Shown in pieces: positions 18,382-26,154 of a DNA stretch of 64,000 nucleotides. This DNA is from Croceivirga sp. (GTDB lineage Bacteria; Bacteroidota; Bacteroidia; Flavobacteriales; Flavobacteriaceae), in contig JANQRG010000031.1 of assembly GCA_028284665.1 (NCBI GenBank), positions 1 to 64,000 on the forward strand, written 5' to 3'. How positions within the stretch are numbered: position 1 is the stretch's first letter; every line of letters begins with the position of its first letter. The notes beneath the pieces are model-generated. The model saw nothing but the letters and a program-made list of their open reading frames with translations, was not told the DNA's origin and ran no database searches. A program made the translations under genes and the position numbers.

Positions 18382-18795
18382 TCAACTTGTAGGTTTTCGC
18401 TGTTTTAAGATAGATCCGGCGTAGGCGTACACTGCCGACTTTAACTTGTGGTAGTCTTCGAAATACCGGAGTATTTTTGTCTTCAGTGCTTCATGCTTTT
18501 TGCAATATTCGGAATCAAGAATAGATAAAGAGGAGCATTCCATAATACCGCCTATTTCGTTTTCATGGTTTGTGATCTCCAACCTAAGGCTTTCCTGATT
18601 TCCTTTACTAACCAAAAGCCCTTTTTTGAATTGTTCCAATCTTTCAAAAAGGTTGGGGGTTCTGGGTTCAAAAACATATGAATGCAACAGCTTCTCCATA
18701 AATTGCATTTCATCCTGGATAAAGTCGATATTGGATTGCCATTGCTGTAGCTCAAAATGCAAGTCCTGAATTTTTTTTTCTTGAATCTTTGCCAT
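18382..18795 (-). CDS. Coiled-coil protein, small stress-island family (member 2)
   Basis: A 137-residue helical, charged protein (MAKIQEKKIQDLHFELQQWQ at the start), paralogous to the gene at 17840-18274 through the shared W-x-S-x-I-x-F-I-Q-D-E core and a basic tail ending LKQRKPTS. It is the first gene of a minus-strand unit that runs through member 1, the lipoprotein and the D-lactate dehydrogenase. An FNR-like site precedes it. Confidence 0.65.
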   Translation of the reverse strand: MAKIQEKKIQDLHFELQQWQSNIDFIQDEMQFMEKLLHSYVFEPRTPNLFERLEQFKKGLLVSKGNQESLRLEITNHENEIGGIMECSSLSILDSEYCKKHEALKTKILRYFEDYHKLKSAVYAYAGSILKQRKPTS

Positions 18796-18819
18796 GGCTT
18801 GGTGCTTTCTGGGTTAGCC

Positions 18820-18863
18820 CAAAAAATAAGTCTTTGTACGGGGTCATAAAATGATCTGGGTCA
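18820..18863 (-). promoter_or_regulatory. FNR-like site plus -7 element for the 18795 unit
   Basis: TGAT-CTGG-GTCA at 18852-18863. On the minus strand 23 bases follow before TATTTTTTG (18828-18820), a -7 element with one extra T. Confidence 0.6.
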
Positions 18864-18981
18864 ATTTAACGGCCAGGTGAGCCTTTTGTGTTAGTCTCAG
18901 ATGTGGGTTAACGTTATTTTCCCGGAGATTTGGAAGATAAAAGCAATTAGTTGTCAAAGGTTTCGGCCAATGACCGGAAAA

Positions 18982-19377
18982 CTACTGCTGCCTTACCAAA
19001 GCCTTAAATTGGTTGTCCGTCATACTATCCACTTTGTCCACTTTTTTTATTTTTTTGGCAATATCGGGATAGCTGTCTCGGAGCATTGCATGCAACTTGT
19101 TGGGGGTTTCTGCAGGGCCAAATATGACCAATTGATCCAAGGGTTTAACCGTTGCTGCTATTTTTTCAAAATAACGTTTTAATTGATGCTTTTCTCGTTC
19201 AAGATATTTACTGTCCTGTACCACATCTTGTGGTCCCCATCGCGTTTTGGACCGTGATCCGCCTTTGGGATTATAGAATTCCAATTCAGAATTAATAGTA
19301 ATAAAATGTTCCTTTTCACTGTCCATTATAAAGCAGTGAGCCTTTTCTTTATCTAGCCATATGCCGACCTTTTTCAT
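18982..19377 (-). CDS. Small protein resembling the eRF1-like / host-attachment fold
   Basis: A 131-residue protein beginning MKKVGIWLDKEKAHCFIMD, with a later block QLVIFGPAETPNKLHAMLRD and a C-terminal DSMTDNQFKALVRQ. This strand-helix pattern (W-x-D-x-x-x-A near the start, a GPAE-type turn, and a final M-T-[DE]-x-Q helix) recalls bacterial eRF1-like and host-attachment proteins, which are often found beside stress genes and ribosome-hibernation factors. The assignment is from pattern only. It is 11 bases downstream of the stress protein at 19389-20240 and is probably co-transcribed. Confidence 0.5.
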   Translation of the reverse strand: MKKVGIWLDKEKAHCFIMDSEKEHFITINSELEFYNPKGGSRSKTRWGPQDVVQDSKYLEREKHQLKRYFEKIAATVKPLDQLVIFGPAETPNKLHAMLRDSYPDIAKKIKKVDKVDSMTDNQFKALVRQQ

Positions 19378-19388
19378 GGGCGTAATTT

Positions 19389-20240
19389 TTAGTTATCGTT
19401 GAGTTCTAAAATGGGTATTTTGGGGTCATAACCAATTTCCTTGACCAAAGGGTTGGACAGGATGCTTCCAAAGAACAAATGCGTCCTGTTGAGGAAGGCG
19501 ATCATATCGCAATTTCTGCGTTCAATGAAAAGATGTATTCCTGTACTTATTTTCACTGCGGATAAAAAATGATTTTCATGATCAGTGCCTTCCAGAATAT
19601 CTGCTAAGAGTGCTTTGTTGACCTGTTCTTTTTTGTTCAACTTCCCATCTGCATCCTTATGTATATGCAACACATTTATTTTAGCACTATGGGCTTTGGC
19701 AATTTCCACGAGGTGATCGATCTCTTTTTTCTTATAGTTGGTTTTGTAATCCGTAGGGAAAACAATTTCTTTTGGCGGGGAAAATTCAGGGGTTTCCGGA
19801 ACGGCAATTACAGGACAGTCTTTGATCTGTTCCATGGTGCGTACCGCATTGGTGCCAAAGATCCTGGCTTTTGATGCGGTGATCCCTTTTGTCCCCATAA
19901 CAATGATTTCTATATCTTTTTGTATAATTAAGTTTTTAATTGCCTCTACCAAATTGTTCAACGTACAAATAGTATGAAAGTGATGTTTTGTGTTTTCAGA
20001 ACGCGATCGTATCGTTTCCATTAAACGGGACATTCCTTCTTCCGAGTTTGCTTTAGCGGTTTCATAAAAATATTCCCCTGGTTCGGGTATCCTCATACTA
20101 TCTAGTCGATATCCGGACACCTGAAAAGTATTCAGTAAGTAGAAATCACATTCAATGTCCTGGTACAACTCCTGGGCGTATCGAATAGCGTTTAATGCAT
20201 TTTTTGAATAATCTGTAGGAAGTAAAACTCTCTTGTTCAT
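19389..20240 (-). CDS. Universal stress protein, tandem UspA domains (USP 2)
   Basis: A 283-residue two-domain UspA protein. Domain 1 opens VLLPTDYSKNALNAIRYA and has the ATP-loop pattern MGTKGITASKARIFGTN (near residues 115-131). Domain 2 opens EIVFPTDYKTNYKKKEI and lacks the loop, ending in the array-specific block MIAFLNRTHLFFGSILSNPLVKEIGYDPKIP. That [HS]-x-F-F-x-x-[LI] block recurs in the neighbouring USPs. It is the promoter-proximal gene of a two-gene unit with 18982. Confidence 0.88.
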   Translation of the reverse strand: MNKRVLLPTDYSKNALNAIRYAQELYQDIECDFYLLNTFQVSGYRLDSMRIPEPGEYFYETAKANSEEGMSRLMETIRSRSENTKHHFHTICTLNNLVEAIKNLIIQKDIEIIVMGTKGITASKARIFGTNAVRTMEQIKDCPVIAVPETPEFSPPKEIVFPTDYKTNYKKKEIDHLVEIAKAHSAKINVLHIHKDADGKLNKKEQVNKALLADILEGTDHENHFLSAVKISTGIHLFIERRNCDMIAFLNRTHLFFGSILSNPLVKEIGYDPKIPILELNDN

Positions 20241-20258
20241 AGTATTTTGTTTTTCTGC

Positions 20259-20301
20259 TAAAGCTACATTGAAGCGGCTGGATCGCCTATGATATTGATC
20301 A
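20259..20301 (-). promoter_or_regulatory. FNR-like site plus -7 element for USP 2
   Basis: TGAT-ATTG-ATCA at 20290-20301, flanked by an A that nearly completes a full TTGAT-N4-ATCAA FNR consensus. On the minus strand 23 bases follow before TAGCTTTA (20266-20259). Confidence 0.7.
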
Positions 20302-20315
20302 ATCTGCGGTGGTCA

Positions 20316-21161
20316 CTATTCCTTATTTATGTAAGGTAAGACCAGAAAAGGAATAAGGTTGTGCAGACCAATTTTTCGAATGGTAGGCGTAATAAACAAC
20401 CTTTCCAAAAAGCTGTGTTTGTTTTGTACCATTGTAAGGAGGCTAACCGGGATATTTTGCTGGAAGCTGTTCAAAGCGGTAATCAGTTCCTGATCCGGAA
20501 AATCGTGAAACTCTTTTGGGGTTTTCCCCAGGAGCCTTTCAAGGGACATTTTCTTATCTAATTGTTCCCGGGTCAAACCACCGGGAGCAGTAACATGCAA
20601 CACATGAATTTTGAACTGCCACAATTTCGCAAGCTGTACTAACAGCGGTAGGGTAGTATGCCGATAGTCAATCTCAAAATCTGTGGCAAATAGTAATTCG
20701 GACGGAGCTTTAAATTCATAATGCGCAGGTACAGCCAAAACCGGAACAATAGCCTTCTTTATAACATGAATAGTATTAGAGCCTAAAAAGAGCTCTTTGG
20801 CACCTGTAGCCCCCTGGGTACCCATTATAATGAGGTCAATATGCTCTTGTAGGACCAGTTTATTGACTTCGTCTACCAAAGTGTTAAATGCCGAGTGGGT
20901 CGCAAAGGTGTGTTTGGGATTGGTAAAGTTGTCTTGAAGACGCTTTTTGAACTTTTCCAAACCCGCTTCTGCAACATATTGGTGGTCATCAGGGAGCCCA
21001 AGTTGCCCGGGACTTCCAAAGGCATAGTCTACCCTATAGATAGGCGGGGTATAGGTGTGGAGTAGATAAAAAACACAAGATTCCCCTTTGAGTAGATCCA
21101 GGCTATAACATGCGGCGTTGAAAGCATTTTCGGAAAAATCAGTAGGAAGCAGAACGTTCAT
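20316..21161 (-). CDS. Universal stress protein, tandem UspA domains (USP 3)
   Basis: About 281 residues from the ATG at 21161 (MNVLLPTDFSENAFNAACYS); the longer frame from 21266 runs through the promoter and is rejected. ATP loop MGTQGATGAKELFLGSN in domain 1. Domain 2 opens ELLFATDFEIDYRHTTL, has no loop, and ends with NKHSFLERLFITPTIRKIGLHNLIPFLVLP, the same tail block as its neighbours. The YTPPIYRVDYAFGSPG stretch is closely matched in USP 6, suggesting these two are the nearest paralogs. Confidence 0.88.
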   Translation of the reverse strand: MNVLLPTDFSENAFNAACYSLDLLKGESCVFYLLHTYTPPIYRVDYAFGSPGQLGLPDDHQYVAEAGLEKFKKRLQDNFTNPKHTFATHSAFNTLVDEVNKLVLQEHIDLIIMGTQGATGAKELFLGSNTIHVIKKAIVPVLAVPAHYEFKAPSELLFATDFEIDYRHTTLPLLVQLAKLWQFKIHVLHVTAPGGLTREQLDKKMSLERLLGKTPKEFHDFPDQELITALNSFQQNIPVSLLTMVQNKHSFLERLFITPTIRKIGLHNLIPFLVLPYINKE

Positions 21162-21194
21162 CATGGTGGTATGCGTTAATGCATTTTGTAGCAG

Positions 21195-21237
21195 TAAAGC
21201 TAGCAGGAGACAAAGAATTAGGTTATGATCTTGATCA
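21195..21237 (-). promoter_or_regulatory. FNR-like site plus -7 element for USP 3
   Basis: TGAT-CTTG-ATCA at 21226-21237, embedded in a longer near-palindrome ATGATCTTGATCAT. On the minus strand 23 bases follow before TAGCTTTA (21202-21195), identical to the -7 of USP 2. Confidence 0.7.
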
Positions 21238-21302
21238 TCATTGCTTGGGATCTTTGAATTGGACAAGTTTAGATTGGACTTTCGGTAGTTTTTTGAAGTT
21301 TA

Positions 21303-21345
21303 TGACAGGGGTCATTTAGCCACTTCACAATAGCCGCTATTTTTC
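21303..21345 (+). promoter_or_regulatory. FNR-like site plus -7 element for the 21362 gene
   Basis: TGAC-AGGG-GTCA at 21303-21314, then 23 bases, then TATTTTTC (21338-21345). The divergent neighbour USP 3 has its own site, so each direction carries one. Confidence 0.65.
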
Positions 21346-21361
21346 GAAAAAATGGAAACCA

Positions 21362-21697
21362 ATGCAATTAATAGACAAAAAACATAAGCTGTTGCGTCAC
21401 AAAAGCAACATTGCCGATTGGGAAAAGCAATTACTAACAGCTTTGGACAGCACGAAACCAATCGATCACCTGGATGCAGCCCGGGAGATCCTCATTGCTT
21501 TACGGGAACTCAATGATGAGAATGCTTATTTGATCCGTATGCTATCTAATGGATATGAAGTTGGGACGTATGACTCATCCAGCCTTGAACATCGGGTAGA
21601 TCGATTTTTTTCGGAATTTGGCAGGTTGCACCGCGTTTTGGATCTATTTCTAACGCAATGTTTTTCAAACGATTCTGATACTGGGGATACACGGTAA
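21362..21697 (+). CDS. Small helical protein of unknown function
   Basis: A 111-residue, charged, mostly helical protein (MQLIDKKHKLLRHKSNIADWEKQLL at the start; a short core with HLDAAREILIALRELNDENAYL). It has the general look of the coiled-coil family at 17840 and 18382 but I cannot show homology by eye. It is one of the few + strand genes inside the USP array, and it has its own FNR-like promoter, which supports that it is real. Confidence 0.6.
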   Translation: MQLIDKKHKLLRHKSNIADWEKQLLTALDSTKPIDHLDAAREILIALRELNDENAYLIRMLSNGYEVGTYDSSSLEHRVDRFFSEFGRLHRVLDLFLTQCFSNDSDTGDTR

Positions 21698-21714
21698 ACT
21701 TTTCTAAAATTTCC

Positions 21715-22569
21715 CTATTCTACCAGGTGCATTACTAGCAAGGGGACTTTACTATTGAAGGCAACCTTTTTAATTACAGGTTCGCTCGTGATCCTTTCAA
21801 AAAAACTATGCCAATAGTCGATCATTACGAGCATTCCGATTTCGTCATTTTCGGCTACTGTTTTCTGTATGGCAGTGGTTATGAATGTTTCCTCTTCCAT
21901 GGCTACGAATTCATGATCCACCGTGTTAAGGTGTTTTCCTGCAACTTCTTTCGCCTTGAGTTGTCCTGGTGTAAGCTCCTCGTGTGTGCCCATATAGCCC
22001 ATTACAACTTTGCTGTTCAAAAGACGGGAAAGGTCCAGGACGGGTTTAAACTCATAGGCTTCAAAAATATGTTCATAGCCCGTTACAAAGAGTATGGTAT
22101 TTTTTCGCAAACTACTTTGCCAGTTATCGGGAACTGTAATGATCGGGCAGAAATTGATATTTTTAATAGTCTTATAAGCGTTGCTGCCCATAAAAACTTC
22201 TTTCAAACCGGAGGCACCTTTTGTCCCCATAATAATACAATCAATTCGTTCTTCCAATGCTGTTCTTCCTATAGCATTCGTCAGGCTATGAGATAGAGAA
22301 ACCGTTTGAAAAGTATGTTTGGAATCCTTGTCAATGGATCTCACTTTATCAAGAACCTTTTTAAGTCCATTTTCAGATTCCTCCTTTAGTAGTTGAAAGA
22401 GACGCGTCTCATTTGCCCGCCCCATTTTGGTTACAAGTCCTGAGGAACCTACCTGAAATGCATTGAGCAGCACAAAATGACACTCCCTCGATTTGAAGAT
22501 AGCCAGGGCATAGGCAATGGCATTCCATGCATTTTCAGAAAAGTCGGTAGGTAATAATATCCGTTTCAT
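21715..22569 (-). CDS. Universal stress protein, tandem UspA domains (USP 4)
   Basis: A 284-residue two-domain UspA protein. Domain 1 opens ILLPTDFSENAWNAIAYA and has MGTKGASGLKEVFMGSN as its ATP loop. Domain 2 is divergent: it lacks a clear TD motif (TILFVTGYEHIFEAYEF) and ends YWHSFFERITSEPVIKKVAFNSKVPLLVM. It is the last gene of a four-gene USP operon running from 25150, 18 bases after USP 5. Confidence 0.88.
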   Translation of the reverse strand: MKRILLPTDFSENAWNAIAYALAIFKSRECHFVLLNAFQVGSSGLVTKMGRANETRLFQLLKEESENGLKKVLDKVRSIDKDSKHTFQTVSLSHSLTNAIGRTALEERIDCIIMGTKGASGLKEVFMGSNAYKTIKNINFCPIITVPDNWQSSLRKNTILFVTGYEHIFEAYEFKPVLDLSRLLNSKVVMGYMGTHEELTPGQLKAKEVAGKHLNTVDHEFVAMEEETFITTAIQKTVAENDEIGMLVMIDYWHSFFERITSEPVIKKVAFNSKVPLLVMHLVE

Positions 22570-22587
22570 ATCCTGTGCAATTTCTTT

Positions 22588-23439
22588 TCAGCCTTCAAAA
22601 TCCGGGAGAACCATTAGAGGAATATTCGTCTTAAAGGCTACTTTAGTGACTACCGGCTCCTGGGTCATCTTTTCAAGGAAGGTATGAGAGTAATTCGTAA
22701 GGACAATGAGATCTGCTTTTTGTTCTTTTGAAAATTCCCGGATCGCCTGTGCTACTGAAGTAGTAATATTTACCTTATAGAAAGTATGGTTAAATTTTTC
22801 CAGTCTTTTCTTTAGGATAGCCTTGTTGGCCTGTTGGCGTTCACCGAGTTTAAACTCCTGGGCCACATGAAATACCTTTATTTCACACTGCTCAGATCCT
22901 ACTAATTCCAAAAGCGGTAATAATACGTGCTTGGGAAAGAAATGTGTAAACTCGGTGGGGAGCACCACCGTGCAAAGGGACTTAAAGTCAAATTCCAAAG
23001 GGACCGCTAGTAACACACAGTTTTTTATTGATTTAAGCACTTTAACTGTGTTAGTTCCGATAAATATTCCCTTTGGTCCCGAAGTGCCCTTAGTTCCCAT
23101 TACAATGGTCTCGATATCATACTTTGAGACCATCTTTTGTATTCCTTCTACCAAATCCCCGGTACAAGATACCGTTTCAAAAAGATGATTGGGGTTGCTA
23201 TGGTTTTCTTTAAGATACGCAACTGTTTTGGCCAACTCCGTCTTGGCAACTTCCTCCATGGCCTCGTAAACAGAACCTGCTCTTACGCTGCTTTTAAAAC
23301 CTCTTAGATTGGAATCTTGTGGTTGGTAGGAGTGGAAAAGATAAAAGCGACATGGAAAATTTCGATACAATTTTACCGCTGTAAATATCGCATTCCATGC
23401 GTTTTCCGAGAAATCTGTGGGCAGGAGAATATTTTTCAT
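22588..23439 (-). CDS. Universal stress protein, tandem UspA domains (USP 5)
   Basis: A 283-residue two-domain UspA protein: ILLPTDFSENAWNAIFTA, ATP loop MGTKGTSGPKGIFIGTN, domain 2 TVVLPTEFTHFFPKHVL without a loop, ending NYSHTFLEKMTQEPVVTKVAFKTNIPLMVLP. Closest to USP 4 in the tail block (VxKVAFxxxIPLxVx). Third gene of the four-gene USP operon, with only nine bases from USP 6 to this start. Confidence 0.88.
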   Translation of the reverse strand: MKNILLPTDFSENAWNAIFTAVKLYRNFPCRFYLFHSYQPQDSNLRGFKSSVRAGSVYEAMEEVAKTELAKTVAYLKENHSNPNHLFETVSCTGDLVEGIQKMVSKYDIETIVMGTKGTSGPKGIFIGTNTVKVLKSIKNCVLLAVPLEFDFKSLCTVVLPTEFTHFFPKHVLLPLLELVGSEQCEIKVFHVAQEFKLGERQQANKAILKKRLEKFNHTFYKVNITTSVAQAIREFSKEQKADLIVLTNYSHTFLEKMTQEPVVTKVAFKTNIPLMVLPDFEG

Positions 23440-23448
23440 AGCAGATTC

Positions 23449-24294
23449 TTAAGATTCGGAGGTATCCGGAAGTACCAGAAAAGGAACCGCACTATGGTAC
23501 CCTACGGCATCCACCTTTTGTTTGAACAACAAGCGTTGTAGGAAAGTGTATTTTCTATTCATCATGGCTACCAGATCAATATTGTGTTTTTCAACATAGG
23601 AATGCACTATGTTCGGCATATACTCGTCCGTAATGTCCTGGAAAACGGTGGTTATTCCTTTCATTAGTTCTTTCAAATATTCTTTGTTTTCCCATTGAGT
23701 GGTGGTAAGGGGTTCTTCCAGTGCATGTATAATATGTAAGGTGGCGTTGTTCTTTTTTAGTATTTCAAACAAATAGGTTAGCTCCTCCGGGTTGTACTGG
23801 AACAAGTAATCCGTGGGCAATACCACGTTTTTAATTGGGCGGAATTCATAATCTTCCGGGATGGCCATAACCGGAGTTGTAGCCTTTCTGATGACATGTA
23901 CGGTGTTCGATCCCAGGAAAATTTCTTTAGCCCCGGAAGCACCTTTAGTCCCCATAATTACCAGGTCAATTCCTTCCTCTTCACATACCTTGTCTACTTC
24001 TTCGGTGAGGGTATTAAATGCTGACAATGTTTTAAATTGATGGTTGGGATTAGGGTACTTGATTGCTATTTGCTCCACCGTACGTTCCAAACCTGCCAGG
24101 GAAACATCTATTTCAATATCCGGAATAGCGCTCACAGCCGGCCCGCCAATGAGGTAGTCTACCCGATAAAAGACCGGGGTATAGGTGTTTAATAAATAAA
24201 AAATACACTGTTCGTTTTTAAGAAAGTGTAGCGTGTAGGCTACGGCATTCCAGGCGTTCCTTGAAAAATCGGTAGGTAGGAGAACTTTTTTCAT
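23449..24294 (-). CDS. Universal stress protein, tandem UspA domains (USP 6)
   Basis: A 281-residue two-domain UspA protein: VLLPTDFSRNAWNAVAYT, ATP loop MGTKGASGAKEIFLGSN, domain 2 NVVLPTDYLFQYNPEEL, tail NRKYTFLQRLLFKQKVDAVGYHSAVPFLVLP. It resembles USP 3 along domain 1 (YTPVFYRVDYLIGGP), evidence for duplication within the island. Second gene of the four-gene USP operon, ten bases after USP 7. Confidence 0.88.
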   Translation of the reverse strand: MKKVLLPTDFSRNAWNAVAYTLHFLKNEQCIFYLLNTYTPVFYRVDYLIGGPAVSAIPDIEIDVSLAGLERTVEQIAIKYPNPNHQFKTLSAFNTLTEEVDKVCEEEGIDLVIMGTKGASGAKEIFLGSNTVHVIRKATTPVMAIPEDYEFRPIKNVVLPTDYLFQYNPEELTYLFEILKKNNATLHIIHALEEPLTTTQWENKEYLKELMKGITTVFQDITDEYMPNIVHSYVEKHNIDLVAMMNRKYTFLQRLLFKQKVDAVGYHSAVPFLVLPDTSES

Positions 24295-24304
24295 GCTAAT
24301 GGCG

Positions 24305-25150
24305 TTATCTAGGGAGGTTTTGCATGACCAAAAAAGGAATCTTGATCTTCAAACCCAGTTTATCAATAGAAGATTGGTAAAGCATATCCTCAAAAAAGGA
24401 ATGCCTTGAGTTTACCATGGTAAGCATACCTACATTCCTTGAAGCGATATAGTCTAAAATAGCTTCTACCTTATTTTTGATCGGATGTGTTTCAAAGGCT
24501 ACGTAGGCCCTGGAAAGTGTTTCCTTAAGAAAAAGCCGATTGTCTATCTGACGATCGCTTAATACCTCGAAGTCTGAAATATAAAGACAGTGGATTTCAG
24601 ATTTAAAGTCTGCCGCCAATTCAGCAAGTAGCTTTAGCTCTCTCCTTTTATAGGGAAGCATATAATCCGTGGGGAACAGAATGGTTTTAGGAGGCTGATA
24701 GGCAGCACCCTCGGGTACAGCAAGCACTGGGCAGGTAACGTATTTGAAAACCTGTATGGTATAACTCCCAAACATGGTGGTATTGTCACTGGTCTCACCT
24801 TTGGTTCCCATAACCACGAGATCAATATTGTGTTGGTTAACAAAATCATTTACTGCGTCGACGAGGCTATCAAAGGCAGCTATGGTTTCAAACTTGTGCA
24901 AGGGATTCGGAGGTGCTCCAAGTACCTTTTGTACCAATTCCTCCAATTTTTGTTCGGTTTGTTGGCGCATTTCCTGCTCCGTCTTCCTTCTCTCCTCCAC
25001 ACTGGTATTTTTAAACCTTCCATATACCTTATCAGCAAAAGCGTGTAAAATGTAGAACTCTGTTCTTTTGCACTTGAACAACTCCTGAGCATAGGTAAGC
25101 GCATGAAGAGCGTTTTCGGAAAAGTCGGTTGGAATAAGAACTGTGCGCAT
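24305..25150 (-). CDS. Universal stress protein, tandem UspA domains (USP 7)
   Basis: A 281-residue two-domain UspA protein: VLIPTDFSENALHALTYAQELF, ATP loop MGTKGETSDNTTMFGSY with one residue change at the final Asn position, domain 2 TILFPTDYMLPYKRREL, tail NSRHSFFEDMLYQSSIDKLGLKIKIPFLVM. The long glutamate/lysine-rich insert in domain 1 (VEERRKTEQEMRQQTEQKLEE) is unusual in this set and may be a short coiled coil. First gene of the four-gene USP operon. Confidence 0.88.
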   Translation of the reverse strand: MRTVLIPTDFSENALHALTYAQELFKCKRTEFYILHAFADKVYGRFKNTSVEERRKTEQEMRQQTEQKLEELVQKVLGAPPNPLHKFETIAAFDSLVDAVNDFVNQHNIDLVVMGTKGETSDNTTMFGSYTIQVFKYVTCPVLAVPEGAAYQPPKTILFPTDYMLPYKRRELKLLAELAADFKSEIHCLYISDFEVLSDRQIDNRLFLKETLSRAYVAFETHPIKNKVEAILDYIASRNVGMLTMVNSRHSFFEDMLYQSSIDKLGLKIKIPFLVMQNLPR

Positions 25151-25166
25151 GATAACCCTATTTTTT

Positions 25167-25209
25167 CAAATGTAAGGGGAGCGGTCAACCTAAAAAATGA
25201 TATTGGTCA
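25167..25209 (-). promoter_or_regulatory. FNR-like site plus perfect -7 element for the USP 7-6-5-4 operon
   Basis: TGAT-ATTG-GTCA at 25198-25209, then 23 bases on the minus strand, then TACATTTG (25174-25167), a perfect TAnnTTTG. This is one of the best examples of the shared arrangement. Confidence 0.75.
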
Positions 25210-25235
25210 ACATCATTTGCCAGCGAGGGGTAACC

Positions 25236-26075
25236 TTATTCATGAATCACATAAAAGGGAATTTTGGTATGGAAACTTATTTTTTCCACAATAGAATCAA
25301 AAAGCATTTGTTGGATAAAATTCAGGTTTTTAGCCACCATTATGATCATATCAATGTCCCTGCTTTCTACAAAACACTGTATGGCAGATTTTACATTTTT
25401 GTTGGTTAGGGTATGGAAACTATGGTTTTTTGAAAAGGTTTCATCCATAAAATCCAATAAATACGATTTGTTGTTTTCTTGCTCCTGATTTAGCTGTGTG
25501 CCGTTTTTCATCACATTCATGATTCTGAGCATAGCCGAGTTAGCATCGAGCATCTCTTCAATAGCGCTAAGGATCTCATGGGAGTAAAAAATATTGAAAT
25601 CCGTTGGAAAGGCAATTTCCTTGGGTCTGCTGAACGCCACATTTTCGGGTACCACAATAGTATTACGTTGTACTTTGGTCACCACGTCTCCCGCACTACT
25701 ACCGATCACTTTTTCCCGTAATCCACTGACCCCTTTGGTACCCATGACGATGAGGTCAATGTGCTTTTCAGCAACCTGGGCTTTCACCCGGTCAATGAAA
25801 AAGCCATGTTCGTATAAAGCAAAGAAAGAATGCCCTGTGGTGGTATTAGTTGTTTTAGCAGTGTTTAGGAGATCTGCCAGGGTTTCTTTTGGCGATTCTG
25901 TTAGCGTCTGCCACTTTTGCCTAATTTGGGGAACTGTTTCGCCTTGCGCATTCCATGCGGTATCTACATGTAGAATATAGAAATTACATGAATAGTCTTT
26001 AAATAGTAGCTGAGCATATTTTAAGGCATTCTTGGAATTCTCCGAAAAATCCGTGGGAACTAAAACATTCTTCAT
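25236..26075 (-). CDS. Universal stress protein, tandem UspA domains (USP 8)
   Basis: A 279-residue two-domain UspA protein: VLVPTDFSENSKNALKYAQLLF, ATP loop MGTKGVSGLREKVIGSS, domain 2 EIAFPTDFNIFYSHEIL, tail AKNLNFIQQMLFDSIVEKISFHTKIPFYVI. It is separated from the four-gene USP operon by the latter's promoter, so it is its own unit. The kinase/regulator pair lies just upstream on the same strand. Confidence 0.88.
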   Translation of the reverse strand: MKNVLVPTDFSENSKNALKYAQLLFKDYSCNFYILHVDTAWNAQGETVPQIRQKWQTLTESPKETLADLLNTAKTTNTTTGHSFFALYEHGFFIDRVKAQVAEKHIDLIVMGTKGVSGLREKVIGSSAGDVVTKVQRNTIVVPENVAFSRPKEIAFPTDFNIFYSHEILSAIEEMLDANSAMLRIMNVMKNGTQLNQEQENNKSYLLDFMDETFSKNHSFHTLTNKNVKSAIQCFVESRDIDMIIMVAKNLNFIQQMLFDSIVEKISFHTKIPFYVIHE

Positions 26076-26096
26076 CTATATAACGACCTAATCTAC

Positions 26097-26139
26097 CAAA
26101 ATTAATATGTCAAAACCATAATTCTTATGACTAAAATCA
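26097..26139 (-). promoter_or_regulatory. FNR-like site plus perfect -7 element for USP 8
   Basis: TGAC-TAAA-ATCA at 26128-26139, then 23 bases on the minus strand, then TAATTTTG (26104-26097), a perfect TAnnTTTG and identical to the -7 before USP 10. Confidence 0.75.
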
Positions 26140-26154
26140 TGCCAGTAATAGGGG

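Noticed and set aside
21808-22296. Long open frame (162 codons) antisense to USP 4
   Set aside because: Shadow frame: it lies wholly within a clear UspA gene and its translation has unnatural composition with no family features.
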